DNA of 64,000 nt, from assembly GCF_017545445.1 (NCBI RefSeq), contig NZ_JAFWOM010000024.1, positions 1 through 64,000 on the forward strand. Reading direction: 5' to 3'. Made by a program: the position numbers and the translations under genes. This document shows, one piece after another, positions 8,736 through 17,475 of the stretch. A model generated the notes under the pieces. It was given only the letters and a program-made list of their open reading frames with translations, was not told where the DNA came from and did not search any database. Position 1 is the first letter of the stretch, and each line of letters opens with the position of its first letter. Source of the stretch: Fibrobacter sp. Lineage in GTDB: Bacteria; Fibrobacterota; Fibrobacteria; Fibrobacterales; Fibrobacteraceae.

Positions 8736-9890
8736 ATGAACCACATTGCAATTTTTATCGATGCAGAGAACCTGACCAACTGGATCAAAAAGGACGGCGT
8801 GCAGTCGCTGATGGACGAACTCTTGCCGCTGGGGCAGATTGTCGTGCGAAAGGCGTATGGCAAGTGGTCTTCCCGTGAGCTGATTTCGCTGCAATCGACG
8901 TTGAACGAGAACGGATTCGAGCTGGTTCACACGTTCCACCCGGTGAGCGGTAAAAATTCGACGGACATCAAGATGACGGTCGATACGATGGAAGTCGCGC
9001 TCGATTCGCAGGTGCAGTGGATTGTGCTTGCGACAGGCGATTCCGACTTTTCGCCCTTGTTCCGCAAACTCCGCGAGCAGGGCAAGGAAGTGATTGGCGT
9101 GGGGCCGAAGTCTCCGCTGAGCGAGTGCGTCAAGAATTCTTGTTCGAGATACATTTATACCGACGATACGACTGCAATGGACGACGATTCGGGCGATGAA
9201 GCCGCCGATGCAAAGGAACGAGCAAATCAGCTGGTTTCTGAAAAAATCGATTCCATGGAAATGCTCAGGAACGTGCTGCAAAAAGAAGACGGCCCGATTC
9301 TCCTTGCGGCGTTAAAGCCCAAGATGCTCGGGCTGGACAATGCGTTTAACGAAAAACGCCTCGGTTTCAAGACGTTCAAGGATTTCGTGAAATCCGCAGA
9401 CTTTGTGCAAATGGCAGATGCCGGCGGCGGTTCTTATACGGTATCGCTTGCCGAACAGAAAGTGACCGTCGAAGAAGATTCGCAGATGATTCTGGCGAAG
9501 GCTTTAAAACGCAAGGGCTGGGACATGTTCCCGCGCAACATGCTCAAGAAAATTTATGCGGAAGCGTGCGACATCACGTCGTTCGTGCCCATGAGCAAGC
9601 AGGACCTGGTTCAGGAAATCGTTTCGAAGAACATCGCGGGCACGACGAGCAGCATCATCAACCGTGCGTTGGGAACGTTTTTCAAGGCGAAACTCGTGAC
9701 CGTCAGTGGCGGCGATGACAAGCTTTGGACCATCAACGAGACGAACCAGTACTGGAAAGAAATCGATAAGGCGATGCTCGACAGGCTCCGCGTGAGCCTC
9801 AAGGAAACGGGCCAGAAAATTGCAAAGAAAGATATCGTTTCTATTTTGTACGGGAAATACGCCGAAGGCGAAGCCGAAAAGTTGGTGTAG
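8736..9890 (+). CDS. NYN-domain ribonuclease-like protein with OST-HTH/LOTUS domain
   Basis: The ATG at 8736 begins the conserved [13 protein letters not shown]; an upstream in-frame ATG would add 19 non-family residues. Residues 1-140 are a NYN (PIN-like, LabA/DUF88) domain with acidic residues in [16 protein letters not shown] and [11 protein letters not shown] that would bind metal. After an acidic linker, residues 170-240 form an OST-HTH/LOTUS domain ([14 protein letters not shown] ... SYTVSL). A second winged-helix-like stretch reaches about residue 345. In this family NYN domains cut or bind RNA, and LOTUS domains bind RNA structures such as G4. The target is unknown. The product is 384 residues, cytoplasmic and monocistronic. 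Confidence 0.85.
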   Translation: MNHIAIFIDAENLTNWIKKDGVQSLMDELLPLGQIVVRKAYGKWSSRELISLQSTLNENGFELVHTFHPVSGKNSTDIKMTVDTMEVALDSQVQWIVLATGDSDFSPLFRKLREQGKEVIGVGPKSPLSECVKNSCSRYIYTDDTTAMDDDSGDEAADAKERANQLVSEKIDSMEMLRNVLQKEDGPILLAALKPKMLGLDNAFNEKRLGFKTFKDFVKSADFVQMADAGGGSYTVSLAEQKVTVEEDSQMILAKALKRKGWDMFPRNMLKKIYAEACDITSFVPMSKQDLVQEIVSKNIAGTTSSIINRALGTFFKAKLVTVSGGDDKLWTINETNQYWKEIDKAMLDRLRVSLKETGQKIAKKDIVSILYGKYAEGEAEKLV

Positions 9891-10207
9891 CGGCTACGCC
9901 GCAGTAGGCAGTAGGAAGTAGAAAGTAGGAAGTAGGCGGTAGGAAGAAGTTAGGTAGGTATGAGCACGCACCCTTACGGGCGCTTTGTCTTTTCACCGTC
10001 ATCCTCGGAGCAACGCGGAGGGGATCCAGTGCAGTACCCTTCACATTGTCACCCCGGACTAAGGTTGGTGAGCCTGCCGAACTATTCCGGGGCCAGCATT
10101 CTTTTAATCAACAACTGATGCCGGAACGGAGTCCGGCATGACATCGTTTGTTCTGTCTCCCCGGACTAAGGTTGGTGAGCCTGCCGAACTATTCCGGGGC
10201 CTGTGTT
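9891..10207. repeat. Repeat-filled gap: CCTACTT array, palindromes and a 45-bp duplication
   Basis: The gap opens with degenerate AGTAGGAAGTAG repeats (9901-9955). A GTCATCCTCGG...GGGGATCCAGT palindrome follows near 9998. Then come two near-identical 45-nt copies at 10048-10092 and 10155-10200, each reading CCCCGGACTAAGGTTGGTGA then GCCTGCCGAACTATTCCGGGG. Between them is one more palindrome (GCCGGAACGGAGTCCGGCATGAC, about 10120-10142). No coding potential is seen. Confidence 0.75.
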
Positions 10208-11506
10208 CTAGTCCAGCTTTCCTTGGTACAAATCCAGCAGATTGCGTGCAAGCAAGCTTGTGTATTTTGCGTTCGTGAGCGTGGATTGTGCGCTTTCGAG
10301 ACGGTTCTTTTGCGAAAGGTAATCGGTATAAGTGAGCGCTCCGACGTTACGTTGTTCTTCGGCGACGAGCAAAGCTTCGTTTTCCGCTTCGACTTGGAGG
10401 ATGGCGGCCTTCCACTGCATGTCGGCACTGAGAGCGTTCAGATAAAGTTTCTCGATGGTGTTTTCAAGAGTCTTTGCCTGCTCTTTTAACGCCACCATGC
10501 TTTCGGTTTCGCTGAGCTGAGCCTGCAATATTTTGTTCTCTGTCGCACCGCCGTCAATGATTGGAATGTTGATGTTCATCGAAATGCTGTGCGAATAACC
10601 GTTCTTGACTTGGCTGCCGTACTTGCCGGATTCCCATGCTTGGAGGCCCGTGCTTGCGCTTGCTCCGAGCGAAACCCTGACGGACTTGCCTTTGCCTGCG
10701 ATTTCCGTGTTCTTCTTGGCAACCTGGATAGAAATGCTGTCGGACTTTAAGCCGGGGTTGTTGTCCGTCGCAGACTTTTGAAGTTCGTTCAGCGAAGGAA
10801 TGGGGCTGAGAGCGTCCGGCGAAGGAGTTTCCGTTTCGGGAGCGGATACTTCGAACGTTTCGCTTTCGGGGAGTTCCAAAAGTTGGCGGAGAGTCGTCTT
10901 TGTTGTGTTGACGCTCAACTGTGCGGAAAGCTGTGCCGCTTCTTTTTGCAAAACGTTCGCTTGCGATTGCGTCAAATCTTTCTTGGTGATGGAACCTGCT
11001 TCGAACAACGTGCTGTAATGCTCGAATTCCGCCTTTGCCAGTTCGACGGATGCATCTGCGGTGCGCAACTTTTCGATAGCGGCAAGCAAGTTCATGTAGG
11101 CGTTCAGAACGCTTTCCTGGATGGTGCGTTCTGTTTCTTTAGTCGAAAGCCGTGTCGCTTCTTTGTTCAGCTCGCTTGCTTGGATGGAAAGCTTTGTAGA
11201 GCCGCCGTCCCACAGCGTATAAGAACCGCTAATGCCGACGCTTAAGCGGTAATGGTCTTGCGGACCATCGCGGAACGGGGAATCGTAAAGGGAATTGCCA
11301 ATACTTGCCGAAAGAGTGGGGTAGTTTGCGACCTTCGCTTGCTCGATGCTCACGTCGGCCTTCTGTTCGCGGAGTTTCGCGGATTCGAGTTTGAGGCTTT
11401 TTTCTTTGGCCTGCTTGAGGCATGCGGCTAGAGTCCATGGACCGTCAGCGAAAACAAGCGATGCTGACGCAAGAATACCGAGAACGACTGCTTTTTTATA
11501 ATTCAT
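10208..11506 (-). CDS. TolC-family outer-membrane efflux protein
   Basis: A 432-residue outer-membrane factor with signal peptide MNYKKAVVLGILASASLVFA. It has the duplicated helical-hairpin layout of the family: a first repeat with TLAACLKQAKEKSLKLESAK and SYTLWDGGSTK, then a second with NMNINIPIIDGGATENKI and the closing EQRNVGALTYTDYLSQKNRL. The two WDGG/IDGG turns mark the beta-barrel strands. It forms the exit duct of tripartite pumps or type I secretion systems. No adaptor or pump is adjacent. The MacB-type permease and ATPase at 28.7-30.9 kb are possible partners, but nothing in the sequence links them. Confidence 0.9.
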   Translation of the reverse strand: MNYKKAVVLGILASASLVFADGPWTLAACLKQAKEKSLKLESAKLREQKADVSIEQAKVANYPTLSASIGNSLYDSPFRDGPQDHYRLSVGISGSYTLWDGGSTKLSIQASELNKEATRLSTKETERTIQESVLNAYMNLLAAIEKLRTADASVELAKAEFEHYSTLFEAGSITKKDLTQSQANVLQKEAAQLSAQLSVNTTKTTLRQLLELPESETFEVSAPETETPSPDALSPIPSLNELQKSATDNNPGLKSDSISIQVAKKNTEIAGKGKSVRVSLGASASTGLQAWESGKYGSQVKNGYSHSISMNINIPIIDGGATENKILQAQLSETESMVALKEQAKTLENTIEKLYLNALSADMQWKAAILQVEAENEALLVAEEQRNVGALTYTDYLSQKNRLESAQSTLTNAKYTSLLARNLLDLYQGKLD

Positions 11507-11573
11507 ACCTTTTAAATGCCCCAGCTACGTATATTGGTTGCGTTCTTTTAAAATAGAAAATTTGTACATAAAC

Positions 11574-11600
11574 AAAAAGGCTTCCCTGCGGAAGCCTTTT
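11574..11600 (-). terminator. Terminator of the tRNA-Val transcript
   Basis: GGCTTCC and GGAAGCC pair around a 4-nt loop. A runs on one side and T runs on the other make it usable from either strand. It lies 6 nt past the tRNA 3' end and 70 nt upstream of the TolC-family start. Confidence 0.85.
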
Positions 11601-11605
11601 CGAAT

Positions 11606-11679
11606 GGACGGTACTGGATTTGAACCAGTGACCTCTGCCGTGTGAAAGCAGCGCTCTAAACCAACTGAGCTAACCGTCC
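11606..11679 (-). tRNA. tRNA-Val (anticodon CAC)
   Basis: The minus strand folds into a complete 74-nt cloverleaf. The acceptor GGACGGT pairs with ACCGTCC, the D stem is GCTC/GAGC, and the anticodon stem is CTGCT/GGCAG. The 7-nt loop TTCACAC puts CAC at positions 34-36. The variable loop has 5 nt, and the T stem ACTGG/CCAGT carries TTCAAAT. The 3' CCA is not encoded. Reading the anticodon as Glu TTC would break the 5+7+5 geometry. Confidence 0.9.
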
Positions 11680-11714
11680 GAGGTGAAACCAAATATAGTA
11701 AAGCAATTGAAAGC

Positions 11715-11875
11715 TGTCAAGAGGTGAGAAAGTGGTTAGTGGTTAGTGATTAGTGGTTGGTGGTTAGTAGGAAGTAGTCGGTAGGAAGTCGGAAGTTTTT
11801 ATAATCGCGGCATGGTTCGGCAAGCTCACCAACCTAGTCAGGTCCCTGAGCCTGTCGAAGGGCTGCCTACTGTTT
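11715..11875. repeat. TAGTGGTTAGTGATTAG tandem array and inverted GGTTGGTGAGC copy
   Basis: Bases 11730-11775 are degenerate heptads of TTAGTGG/TTAGTGA, then AGGAAGTAG-type units. Near 11818-11845 an inverted partial copy of the 45-bp duplication at 10048/10155 appears (GGCAAGCTCACCAACC), followed by CTGAGCCTGTCGAAGGGCTG. Confidence 0.65.
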
Positions 11876-11900
11876 ACTAATCACTGCGCCTCTGGCGCTG

Positions 11901-12365
11901 CTACAAGTACTTGTCTTCTGCGGCGCGGAGGATGGTGAGGAACTCTGCCGGTGTCTTGGAAGCGATGAGGTCCTTGCGCACGTTCCCGTCAGCGAGCAAA
12001 CGGCTCACAGAAGAGAGCGCCTTGAGGTGCGGCCCGACAGTGTTGCCCGGACTCACGATGAGGATGAGCAAATAAACCGGTTCGCCGTCAAAGGACTGGA
12101 AATCTAGACCTTTTTCGATGGTGGCGGCGACCATGCACATACGATCTACATAATCGCTTTTGGCATGCGGAACTGCAAGACCGCAACCAATGCCCGTGGA
12201 ACGGCTTTTTTCGCGGCTCCAAATGGCCTCGAAAATTTCGTCACGGTGGTCTAGTTTGTAAGCGCTGCAGAGTGTATCGACCAATTCGTTAAGAATGGCT
12301 TCCTTCGTTTCACTGGAAGAATTAATCAAGATGCAATTATCTACAAATCTTTCAGAAAGTCGCAT
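11901..12365 (-). CDS. PTS EIIA component, PtsN/fructose type
   Basis: The ATG at 12365 follows AAGGAACGTTATACATC, giving 154 residues. The domain is a PTS EIIA type 2 fold. The phospho-accepting His is H67 in GCGLAVPHAKSDYVD, preceded by IWSREKSRSTGIG and followed by LILIVSPGNTVGPHLKALSS. There is no EIIB or EIIC gene nearby and no second domain, so a regulatory PtsN-like role (nitrogen, potassium or stress signalling) is more likely than sugar transport. It follows aroD in the same direction with 77 nt between, so co-transcription is possible. Confidence 0.85.
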   Translation of the reverse strand: MRLSERFVDNCILINSSSETKEAILNELVDTLCSAYKLDHRDEIFEAIWSREKSRSTGIGCGLAVPHAKSDYVDRMCMVAATIEKGLDFQSFDGEPVYLLILIVSPGNTVGPHLKALSSVSRLLADGNVRKDLIASKTPAEFLTILRAAEDKYL

Positions 12366-12442
12366 GATGTATAACGTTCCTTTTAATGTGCTTATCAAAC
12401 AAATATTTTAGAAAAAATTTGCCATTTAGGAAAGATTTGTAC

Positions 12443-13204
12443 CTAAAATATGTTTAAAAAAGATGATAATTCTATCTGTGAAGTCGTAATTTCGAGCTTG
12501 TCGATGGCTTTTCTCATGAGAGCGACGTCGATTTGACCGGGTGCGGCTGCTTTGCCAATGGAGCCGTAAGTGAGGTTTGCTCCTTCCTTGAGCGACCAAA
12601 TTCGGCTGATTTTCCCTGTTTCGCCCATGCCGAAAGCTGCAATCAGTTTGAACCCTTTTGCTTTTTTGGCGAACTTGTACAGCCTTGTGCAGTCTTCGTC
12701 GGTGTTGCTCATGGCGGCGATTTTGATACCGTCTGCCTTGATTCGTTTGACGTCGGTGAGGTAGTTCTTGAGTTCAAGGTCGCCTGGAATGCGGGTAAAG
12801 TTGTGTTCCGAAACGAGTATTTTAACGCCTTTCGGTTCGGCGAGTTCGCGGAGTTCGTTAAAGTCGTGGAGATAGTCTCGTTCAAGATCTAGCCATTCCG
12901 GAATGTCCGCGGCATTGAGAATTTTTTGCCATAAGGCGGTACGCTCGATGGCTCTTGCATCGGGGAAAGTCCCGCCGTCGCGTTTGAGTCTGATCGTGCC
13001 CAACTGTATCGCTTTCGGTGCGATTTTGCGGACACGCCCTGAAAGCCCTAGCCATTCGGATTCGTCGAAAAAGTCATAACGGATTTCGAGGATGTCGCAA
13101 TTTTCGTAATCAATGCGTGATGGGTGGAGTTCTTCGCTTTCGGCGGCGGTTAGCGTTTCGGGATCGACAAGCCCGACGAGGTATTTTGGTGAATCGGTTG
13201 GCAT
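12443..13204 (-). CDS. aroD: Type I 3-dehydroquinate dehydratase
   Basis: The ATG at 13204 gives 253 residues. Type I signatures are present: the EIRYDFFDE strand near residue 40, ILVSEHNFTRIP with the catalytic His, the Schiff-base Lys in KADGIKIAAMSNTDED, and the C-terminal FGMGETGKISRIWS with the substrate-binding Arg. The enzyme removes water from 3-dehydroquinate in the cytosolic shikimate pathway. No other aro gene is adjacent. The start codon lacks a strong ribosome site; the upstream alternative would add 12 residues not typical of the family. The gene ends in a short hydrophobic tail (ELSSFLNIF). Confidence 0.92.
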   Translation of the reverse strand: MPTDSPKYLVGLVDPETLTAAESEELHPSRIDYENCDILEIRYDFFDESEWLGLSGRVRKIAPKAIQLGTIRLKRDGGTFPDARAIERTALWQKILNAADIPEWLDLERDYLHDFNELRELAEPKGVKILVSEHNFTRIPGDLELKNYLTDVKRIKADGIKIAAMSNTDEDCTRLYKFAKKAKGFKLIAAFGMGETGKISRIWSLKEGANLTYGSIGKAAAPGQIDVALMRKAIDKLEITTSQIELSSFLNIF

Positions 13205-13676
13205 GGCTGTAAATTTAGCATAAGGCGAGCGTCGCGACAAGCGGACAAAGTACGATTGTCATGACCGAGCCCAGCATTGAACGCCTTTGGCGTTCGTGGT
13301 TGCGATTATGATATATCAGAACACAAGTATTCTGCTGCATCATAACCTTGCACACTACTGGTATATGAGCCGAAGGCGAATATACAAAGACGAGAGATGG
13401 AAAATGCATAAGGCGAGCGATGCATTAAAAACAAGATATAACTGGATCCTTCGTCGTGAACTCCTCAGGATGACGGCTTCAGAATGACCATGTTGAATCT
13501 AGTAACTAAGTTCTACAAGCGTAGCGTCTAACTTCTGTCAACCATTTACTCCCCCTAACCACTAATCACTAACCACTGCTTACTTTCTATTCCCTAATCA
13601 CCGCCTACTTCCTACTTCCTACTTCCTACTGCTAATTGCGAATTTTCTAAATTATACCCGAACAAAAGGAATTTTT
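13205..13676. repeat. 472-nt gap with hairpin-element copies and tandem arrays
   Basis: It begins with a diverged copy of the AAGGCGA...GAGCC hairpin element (13221-13283) that runs into an AACGCCTTTGGCGTT palindrome. A partial second copy (ATAAGGCGAGCGATGCA ... ATATAACTGGATCC) lies at 13410-13450, and GATCC/GGATGAC palindrome pieces follow. Bases 13540-13630 are CCACTAATCACTAACCACT and CCTACTTCCTACTTCC arrays. The clpP ribosome site (AAAAGGAA) ends the gap. No gene is seen. Confidence 0.65.
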
Positions 13677-14258
13677 ATGGCAGATTGTAACGAAAACAAA
13701 GAAAAGCAGACCCCGGACATGCTCAAGAAGGCTGAAGAATACCTCGCCTCCAAGCGAAGAATTTTCTTGTGGGGTGGTGTCGATGACGAAAGTGCCGAAC
13801 GCATTGTGAAGGAGCTCCTGTATTTGGATTCTTTGAATCACGATGATATTTATTTCTTCATCAACAGCCCGGGGGGCGTGATTTCGAGCGGGCTTGCGAT
13901 TTACGACTGCATGAACGCTATCCAGAGCGATGTCGTGACGGTTTGCTGCGGACAGGCCGCCTCGATGGGTGCCGTGCTCCTCACTGCCGGTGCAAAGGGC
14001 AAGCGCGCTGCATGGCCGAACGCCCGCATCATGATTCACCAACCGCTCATTCACGGCGAAATTGTGGCGCCTGCAAGCGACATCCAGATCCAGGCCGAAG
14101 AAATGCTTCGCATCCGTGGCATCACGGGCAAGATTCTTGCCGAAACGTCTGGCCACACGATTGAACAGATTGACCGCGACACCGAACGCGACAACTTCAT
14201 GTCTGCCGAAGAAGCGAAGGCCTACGGTCTCGTGGATAAAGTCGAGAGTATTATCTAA
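13677..14258 (+). CDS. clpP: ATP-dependent Clp protease proteolytic subunit
   Basis: A 193-residue serine protease forming the cytosolic ClpP barrel. The catalytic triad is visible: S96 in GQAASMGAVLL, H121 in MIHQPL and D172 in ERDNFMSAEEA. FINSPGGVISSGLAIYD forms the oxyanion region. It degrades proteins fed by ClpX, ClpA or ClpC, whose genes are not here. It follows AAAAGGAATTTTT. Its TAA overlaps the ftsY ATG by one base (TAATG), so the two are translationally coupled. It heads a five-gene operon (13677-17219). The N-terminal extension of about 15 residues is charged and slightly longer than in E. coli. Confidence 0.95.
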   Translation: MADCNENKEKQTPDMLKKAEEYLASKRRIFLWGGVDDESAERIVKELLYLDSLNHDDIYFFINSPGGVISSGLAIYDCMNAIQSDVVTVCCGQAASMGAVLLTAGAKGKRAAWPNARIMIHQPLIHGEIVAPASDIQIQAEEMLRIRGITGKILAETSGHTIEQIDRDTERDNFMSAEEAKAYGLVDKVESII

Positions 14259-15178
14259 TGGGTTTATTTTCTGCAATTAAGAGTGGCCTCGCGAAGACCC
14301 GCGACGCTCTCCTCGGGGAGTTGAAGGGTATTGTCGGTGCCGGTAAGATTACGGACGAGACGCTCGAAGAACTCGAAGAGCATCTCATCAAGGCTGATGT
14401 CGGCGTCGAAGCGGCGTTCCTCTTGACGGATGCGCTTCGCGAAAACGCTTTGGGCAAGTCGCTCACGACGGAGCAGGTGCTCGACATCATGAGGAGTGAA
14501 GCGGAACGCCTCTTAAAGGACCCTCCGCCGTTCGAACTCAAGGGCAAGCCGCATGTGGTGCTCGTGATTGGCGTGAACGGTGCGGGCAAGACGACGACAA
14601 TCGGTAAGTTGGCTGCACGCTGGAAAGACGAAGGCAAGAAGGTGATGATTGCCGCTTGCGATACGTTCCGTGCGGCGGCGATTGACCAGCTCGAAACGTG
14701 GGCCGAACGCAGCGGTGCCGAATTCGTGAAGCATCAGGAAGGTTCCGACCCGGCTGCCGTGGCTTTTGACGCTTGCAATGCGGCGGTGGCCCGTGGCTGC
14801 GATGTGGTGCTGATTGATACCGCAGGTCGTTTGCACAACAAAGACTACTTGATGGAAGAACTCAAGAAGATTGTCCGCGTCATCAAGAAGGTGAGCCCGG
14901 AAATGCCGCACGACATGTGGCTCGTGATAGACGGCAACACTGGACAGAACACTATCAACCAGACGAAGATTTTCAACCAGAGCTTCCCCTTGACCGGTCT
15001 TGTGGTGACAAAGCTCGATGGAACCGCGCGCGGTGGCTCCGTGCTCTCGATTGCAAGCTCGTTGCAAATCCCGATCCGTTGGGTCGGCATGGGCGAACGC
15101 ATTGACCAGCTCGTGGAATTCAACAAGAGCGATTACGTCGATGGTCTTTTCGAGAATGCTTTGGAAGACCGAAAGTAA
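14258..15178 (+). CDS. ftsY: Signal recognition particle receptor
   Basis: A 306-residue SRP GTPase that docks ribosome-SRP complexes at the inner membrane. There is a short N-terminal helical domain (residues 1-85). The G domain has G1 GVNGAGKTTTIGKLA, DTFRAAAIDQLETWAER, the G3 DTAGRLH, and TKLDGTARGGSVLS. It lacks the long acidic A domain of E. coli FtsY, as do many bacteria. MGLFSAIKSGLAKTRDALLG at the start is the usual membrane-targeting helix. Its ATG overlaps the clpP stop by one base. Confidence 0.95.
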   Translation: MGLFSAIKSGLAKTRDALLGELKGIVGAGKITDETLEELEEHLIKADVGVEAAFLLTDALRENALGKSLTTEQVLDIMRSEAERLLKDPPPFELKGKPHVVLVIGVNGAGKTTTIGKLAARWKDEGKKVMIAACDTFRAAAIDQLETWAERSGAEFVKHQEGSDPAAVAFDACNAAVARGCDVVLIDTAGRLHNKDYLMEELKKIVRVIKKVSPEMPHDMWLVIDGNTGQNTINQTKIFNQSFPLTGLVVTKLDGTARGGSVLSIASSLQIPIRWVGMGERIDQLVEFNKSDYVDGLFENALEDRK

Positions 15179-15211
15179 TTTTTCGGATGTCTCGCATTTG
15201 AATAAATTGGT

Positions 15212-15598
15212 ATGACGATGTACAAAAGAACGTTGTCTAAATTCGCTAGAATCGGAGCTTGGAAAACCGGGCTTCGTTTCGCGTTTTTCGGAGCGGCTCT
15301 TTTTGCATTTGTGGCGTGTTCCGATTCTCCTGAAAAAGCGGATGAACGCCTTGTGGCTGCGTTTGTCGAAATGCGTGTCGCAGAACAAGTCTATGGTGGC
15401 GAAACACCTTTTAGTCGTATTGCCCGCCGTGACATTTTGACGAAGTACGGCTACAGCCGAGAAGAATTTATCAAGTCTGTAGATAAAGTTCTCGATGATG
15501 AAAGACGTTGGCTTGTGTTCCAAGTGGCCGTTACGGATAGGATTGATTCTTTGCTTGGAATTCCGAAGCCGAAACCGGAAAAGAAAGGGAAAAAGTGA
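15212..15598 (+). CDS. Small lipoprotein, DUF4296-like
   Basis: A 128-residue protein whose N-terminus ends in FFGAALFAFVAC, a lipobox with Cys near residue 36. The mature part is helical and charged (FVEMRVAEQVYGGETPFSRI, ILTKYGYSREEFIKSVD). That resembles the small DUF4296-type lipoproteins of Bacteroidetes; this is a resemblance, not a proven match. It ends in a basic tail (KPKPEKKGKK). Its TGA overlaps the ATG of the thioredoxin-like gene, so the two are coupled. An alternative ATG 6 nt downstream is equally possible. Confidence 0.7.
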   Translation: MTMYKRTLSKFARIGAWKTGLRFAFFGAALFAFVACSDSPEKADERLVAAFVEMRVAEQVYGGETPFSRIARRDILTKYGYSREEFIKSVDKVLDDERRWLVFQVAVTDRIDSLLGIPKPKPEKKGKK

Positions 15599-16071
15599 TG
15601 AAAGCGTATTTGTGGGTCGTAATGGCCTTGAGCCTTGCTCTTTCTGCTTTTGCAACTCCTCCGGCAAAGCCGAAACTTGTGCACTGGATGAATTACACCG
15701 AAGCTCTTGAAAAAGCGAAAGGGGCGAACAAGCTCATATTCGTCGATCTTTATGCGGACTGGTGCGTCCCGTGCCGGATTATGGATGCGAACACTTATTC
15801 GGATCCGACGGTCGCTTCGCTTTTGAATACGCGATTTTTCCCAGTAAAGCTTGATGTGGATTCGCAAGATACGATTGTCTGCGATAACAAACGCAAGACC
15901 GTGCAGCGTTGCTACTTTGACGTGTGGAACCTGAGCGTGCTCCCCGCGTTTGTTCTGATTGCCCCGAAGGGCCTTTCGATTTTGACCATCAAGGATTCCT
16001 ATACGGCAGAAGAAATGAAGTACTTGCTTTATCAAATTCTTGAAAAAGAGAAGGAGTGGATTTCGAAATGA
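15598..16071 (+). CDS. Secreted thioredoxin-like protein
   Basis: The ATG at 15598 overlaps the preceding stop (TGATG) and follows AAAGGGAAAAAG. The 157-residue product has signal peptide MKAYLWVVMALSLALSAFA and a thioredoxin fold with the redox motif ADWCVPCRIMD near residue 55. The later part has VWNLSVLPAFVLIAPKG, where the cis-Pro is expected, so the active site seems complete. Two more Cys (IVCDNKRKTVQRCYF) could form a second pair. It likely acts as a periplasmic disulfide reductase (thioredoxin_7/DUF255 type). It sits between a lipoprotein and a glycosyltransferase in the clpP operon. Confidence 0.85.
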   Translation: MKAYLWVVMALSLALSAFATPPAKPKLVHWMNYTEALEKAKGANKLIFVDLYADWCVPCRIMDANTYSDPTVASLLNTRFFPVKLDVDSQDTIVCDNKRKTVQRCYFDVWNLSVLPAFVLIAPKGLSILTIKDSYTAEEMKYLLYQILEKEKEWISK

Positions 16072-17219
16072 GTGAAGACATTCTCTTTTATGTGCAAATA
16101 GCCTTTTGGGTTTTGCTTTTTTTGATCGTTCATTGCTATTTGTTGTTCCCGATGACGCTCCCGTTTGTGAGCGAAATCTTCAAGCGTAGAAAAAAGCCTG
16201 TTGCTGGAACGGTGGAATTGCCGACTGTTTCCATTTTGATTTCGGCCTTTAACGAAGAAGCGGTGATTGAACGCAAAATCCAGAATATTCTCGAAATTGA
16301 TTACCCCAAGGAAAAGCTTGAAGTTTTGATTGGCGATGACGGTTCTGCGGACAAGACGGCAGAAATTATTGCGCGTTACGCGGACCAGGGAATTACGTTG
16401 GTCAAAGCTTCGAAAAATGCGGGCAAGGCGGCGATGCTGAACCGCTTGCAGAAAATTGCAAAGAACGACATTTTGCTGTTCTGCGATGCAAATACGATGT
16501 TCTTCCCGAATGTGGTGCGTAAACTTGTCGATCCGTTCCATGACAAAAAAATCGGTTGCGTTTGCGGTCACTTGATTCTTTCGGACAAGAGCGGAAGTGT
16601 TTTGGGCAAGGGCGAAAGTTCTTACTGGGATTTGGAAAGTGAAATCAAAAAATTTGAAGGCGTGCTCGACCGCTTGATTGGCGGTAACGGCGCTCTTTAT
16701 GCGATTCGCAAGGAACTTTATACGGAACTCCCGGTGAAGAAGAGCGTCATGGACGACTTCTTTGTGACGACGAAAATTTTGCAGAAAGGTTTTTACTGCA
16801 CATTCGTAGCTAGCGCTATCGGTACGGAACAGACTTCGAAAGAATCGAGCGGTGAATTTAGACGTAAAGTGCGTATCGGTCGTGCGAACTTCAATTACTT
16901 GTTCTCTTATCTGCCACTTTTGAATCCGTTCCGCCCGCTGTTGGCGTATCTGTTCTTTTCGCATAAGATTGTGCGCTGGTTTTCGCCGCATATCATCATT
17001 CTTTTGTATGTCGCAAATGCGTTGCTTTTGACGAAGGGCCTTTTCTATCAGGTGACTTTTGGATGCATGACGCTTGCGCTTATTGTCGCAGTGACGAAAA
17101 TTCTGCCGAGCGCTTACTACTTTTTGCTCATGAATTTTGCGATGCTTAAAGGGTTCTTCCTTGCGTTTAAACGCGAACGTAGCGGCGGCTGGAAACGTGA
17201 AGCTCGCAGCGACGAGTAG
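16068..17219 (+). CDS. Membrane glycosyltransferase family 2
   Basis: The ATG at 16068 overlaps the previous TGA (ATGA), with AAGGAG upstream; the in-frame GTG at 16056 has no ribosome site. The 383-residue protein starts with a transmembrane segment (FWVLLFLIVHCYLLFP). The GT-A domain has VSILISAFNEEAVIERKI, LIGDDGSADKT, FCDANTMFF (DxD-like), GGNGALYAIRKEL and a FRRKVRIGRANFNYL motif like the QxxRW segment. Two or three C-terminal membrane helices follow. Hyaluronan- or cellulose-synthase-like processive transferases share this plan. Sugar and acceptor are unknown. It is the last gene of the clpP operon. Confidence 0.85.
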   Translation: MSEDILFYVQIAFWVLLFLIVHCYLLFPMTLPFVSEIFKRRKKPVAGTVELPTVSILISAFNEEAVIERKIQNILEIDYPKEKLEVLIGDDGSADKTAEIIARYADQGITLVKASKNAGKAAMLNRLQKIAKNDILLFCDANTMFFPNVVRKLVDPFHDKKIGCVCGHLILSDKSGSVLGKGESSYWDLESEIKKFEGVLDRLIGGNGALYAIRKELYTELPVKKSVMDDFFVTTKILQKGFYCTFVASAIGTEQTSKESSGEFRRKVRIGRANFNYLFSYLPLLNPFRPLLAYLFFSHKIVRWFSPHIIILLYVANALLLTKGLFYQVTFGCMTLALIVAVTKILPSAYYFLLMNFAMLKGFFLAFKRERSGGWKREARSDE

Positions 17220-17250
17220 TATCAGACGAAAGACCGCCCTCCGGGCTACA

Positions 17251-17427
17251 GACGACAAATGCGTAAGGCGAATGTTGCAGGGCAGCTCGCTGACCTATAA
17301 CTGAGCCTAGCATTTGGTACTTGTACAAAGACGAAAGGAATTCGTCATCCTCGAACGAAGTGAGGGGATCCAGTAACGTCTTGTACCGTGCTGTCATCCC
17401 GGATTTATTCCGGGATCAGTTTACACA
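17251..17427. repeat. Composite repeat copy 1: hairpin element plus two palindromes
   Basis: Bases 17251-17374 match 24227-24350 with about three differences by eye. The unit holds GTAAGGCGAATGTTGC, a GGGCAGC/GCTGACC hairpin and ATAACTGAGCCTAGC. A GTCATCCTCGAACGAAGTGA...GGATCCAGT palindrome follows, then GTCATCCCGGATTTATTCCG..., also shared. It begins 31 nt after the glycosyltransferase stop. Confidence 0.9.
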
Positions 17428-17475
17428 TTCCCCTCTCGTAAATGAATAATAATTTGTATATTAGTGTATAGACCT

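Noticed and set aside
11606..11679. Reading the tRNA as tRNA-Glu (TTC)
   Set aside because: A TTC anticodon would require a shifted loop and break the 5-bp anticodon stem. CAC fits the standard 5+7+5 arm.
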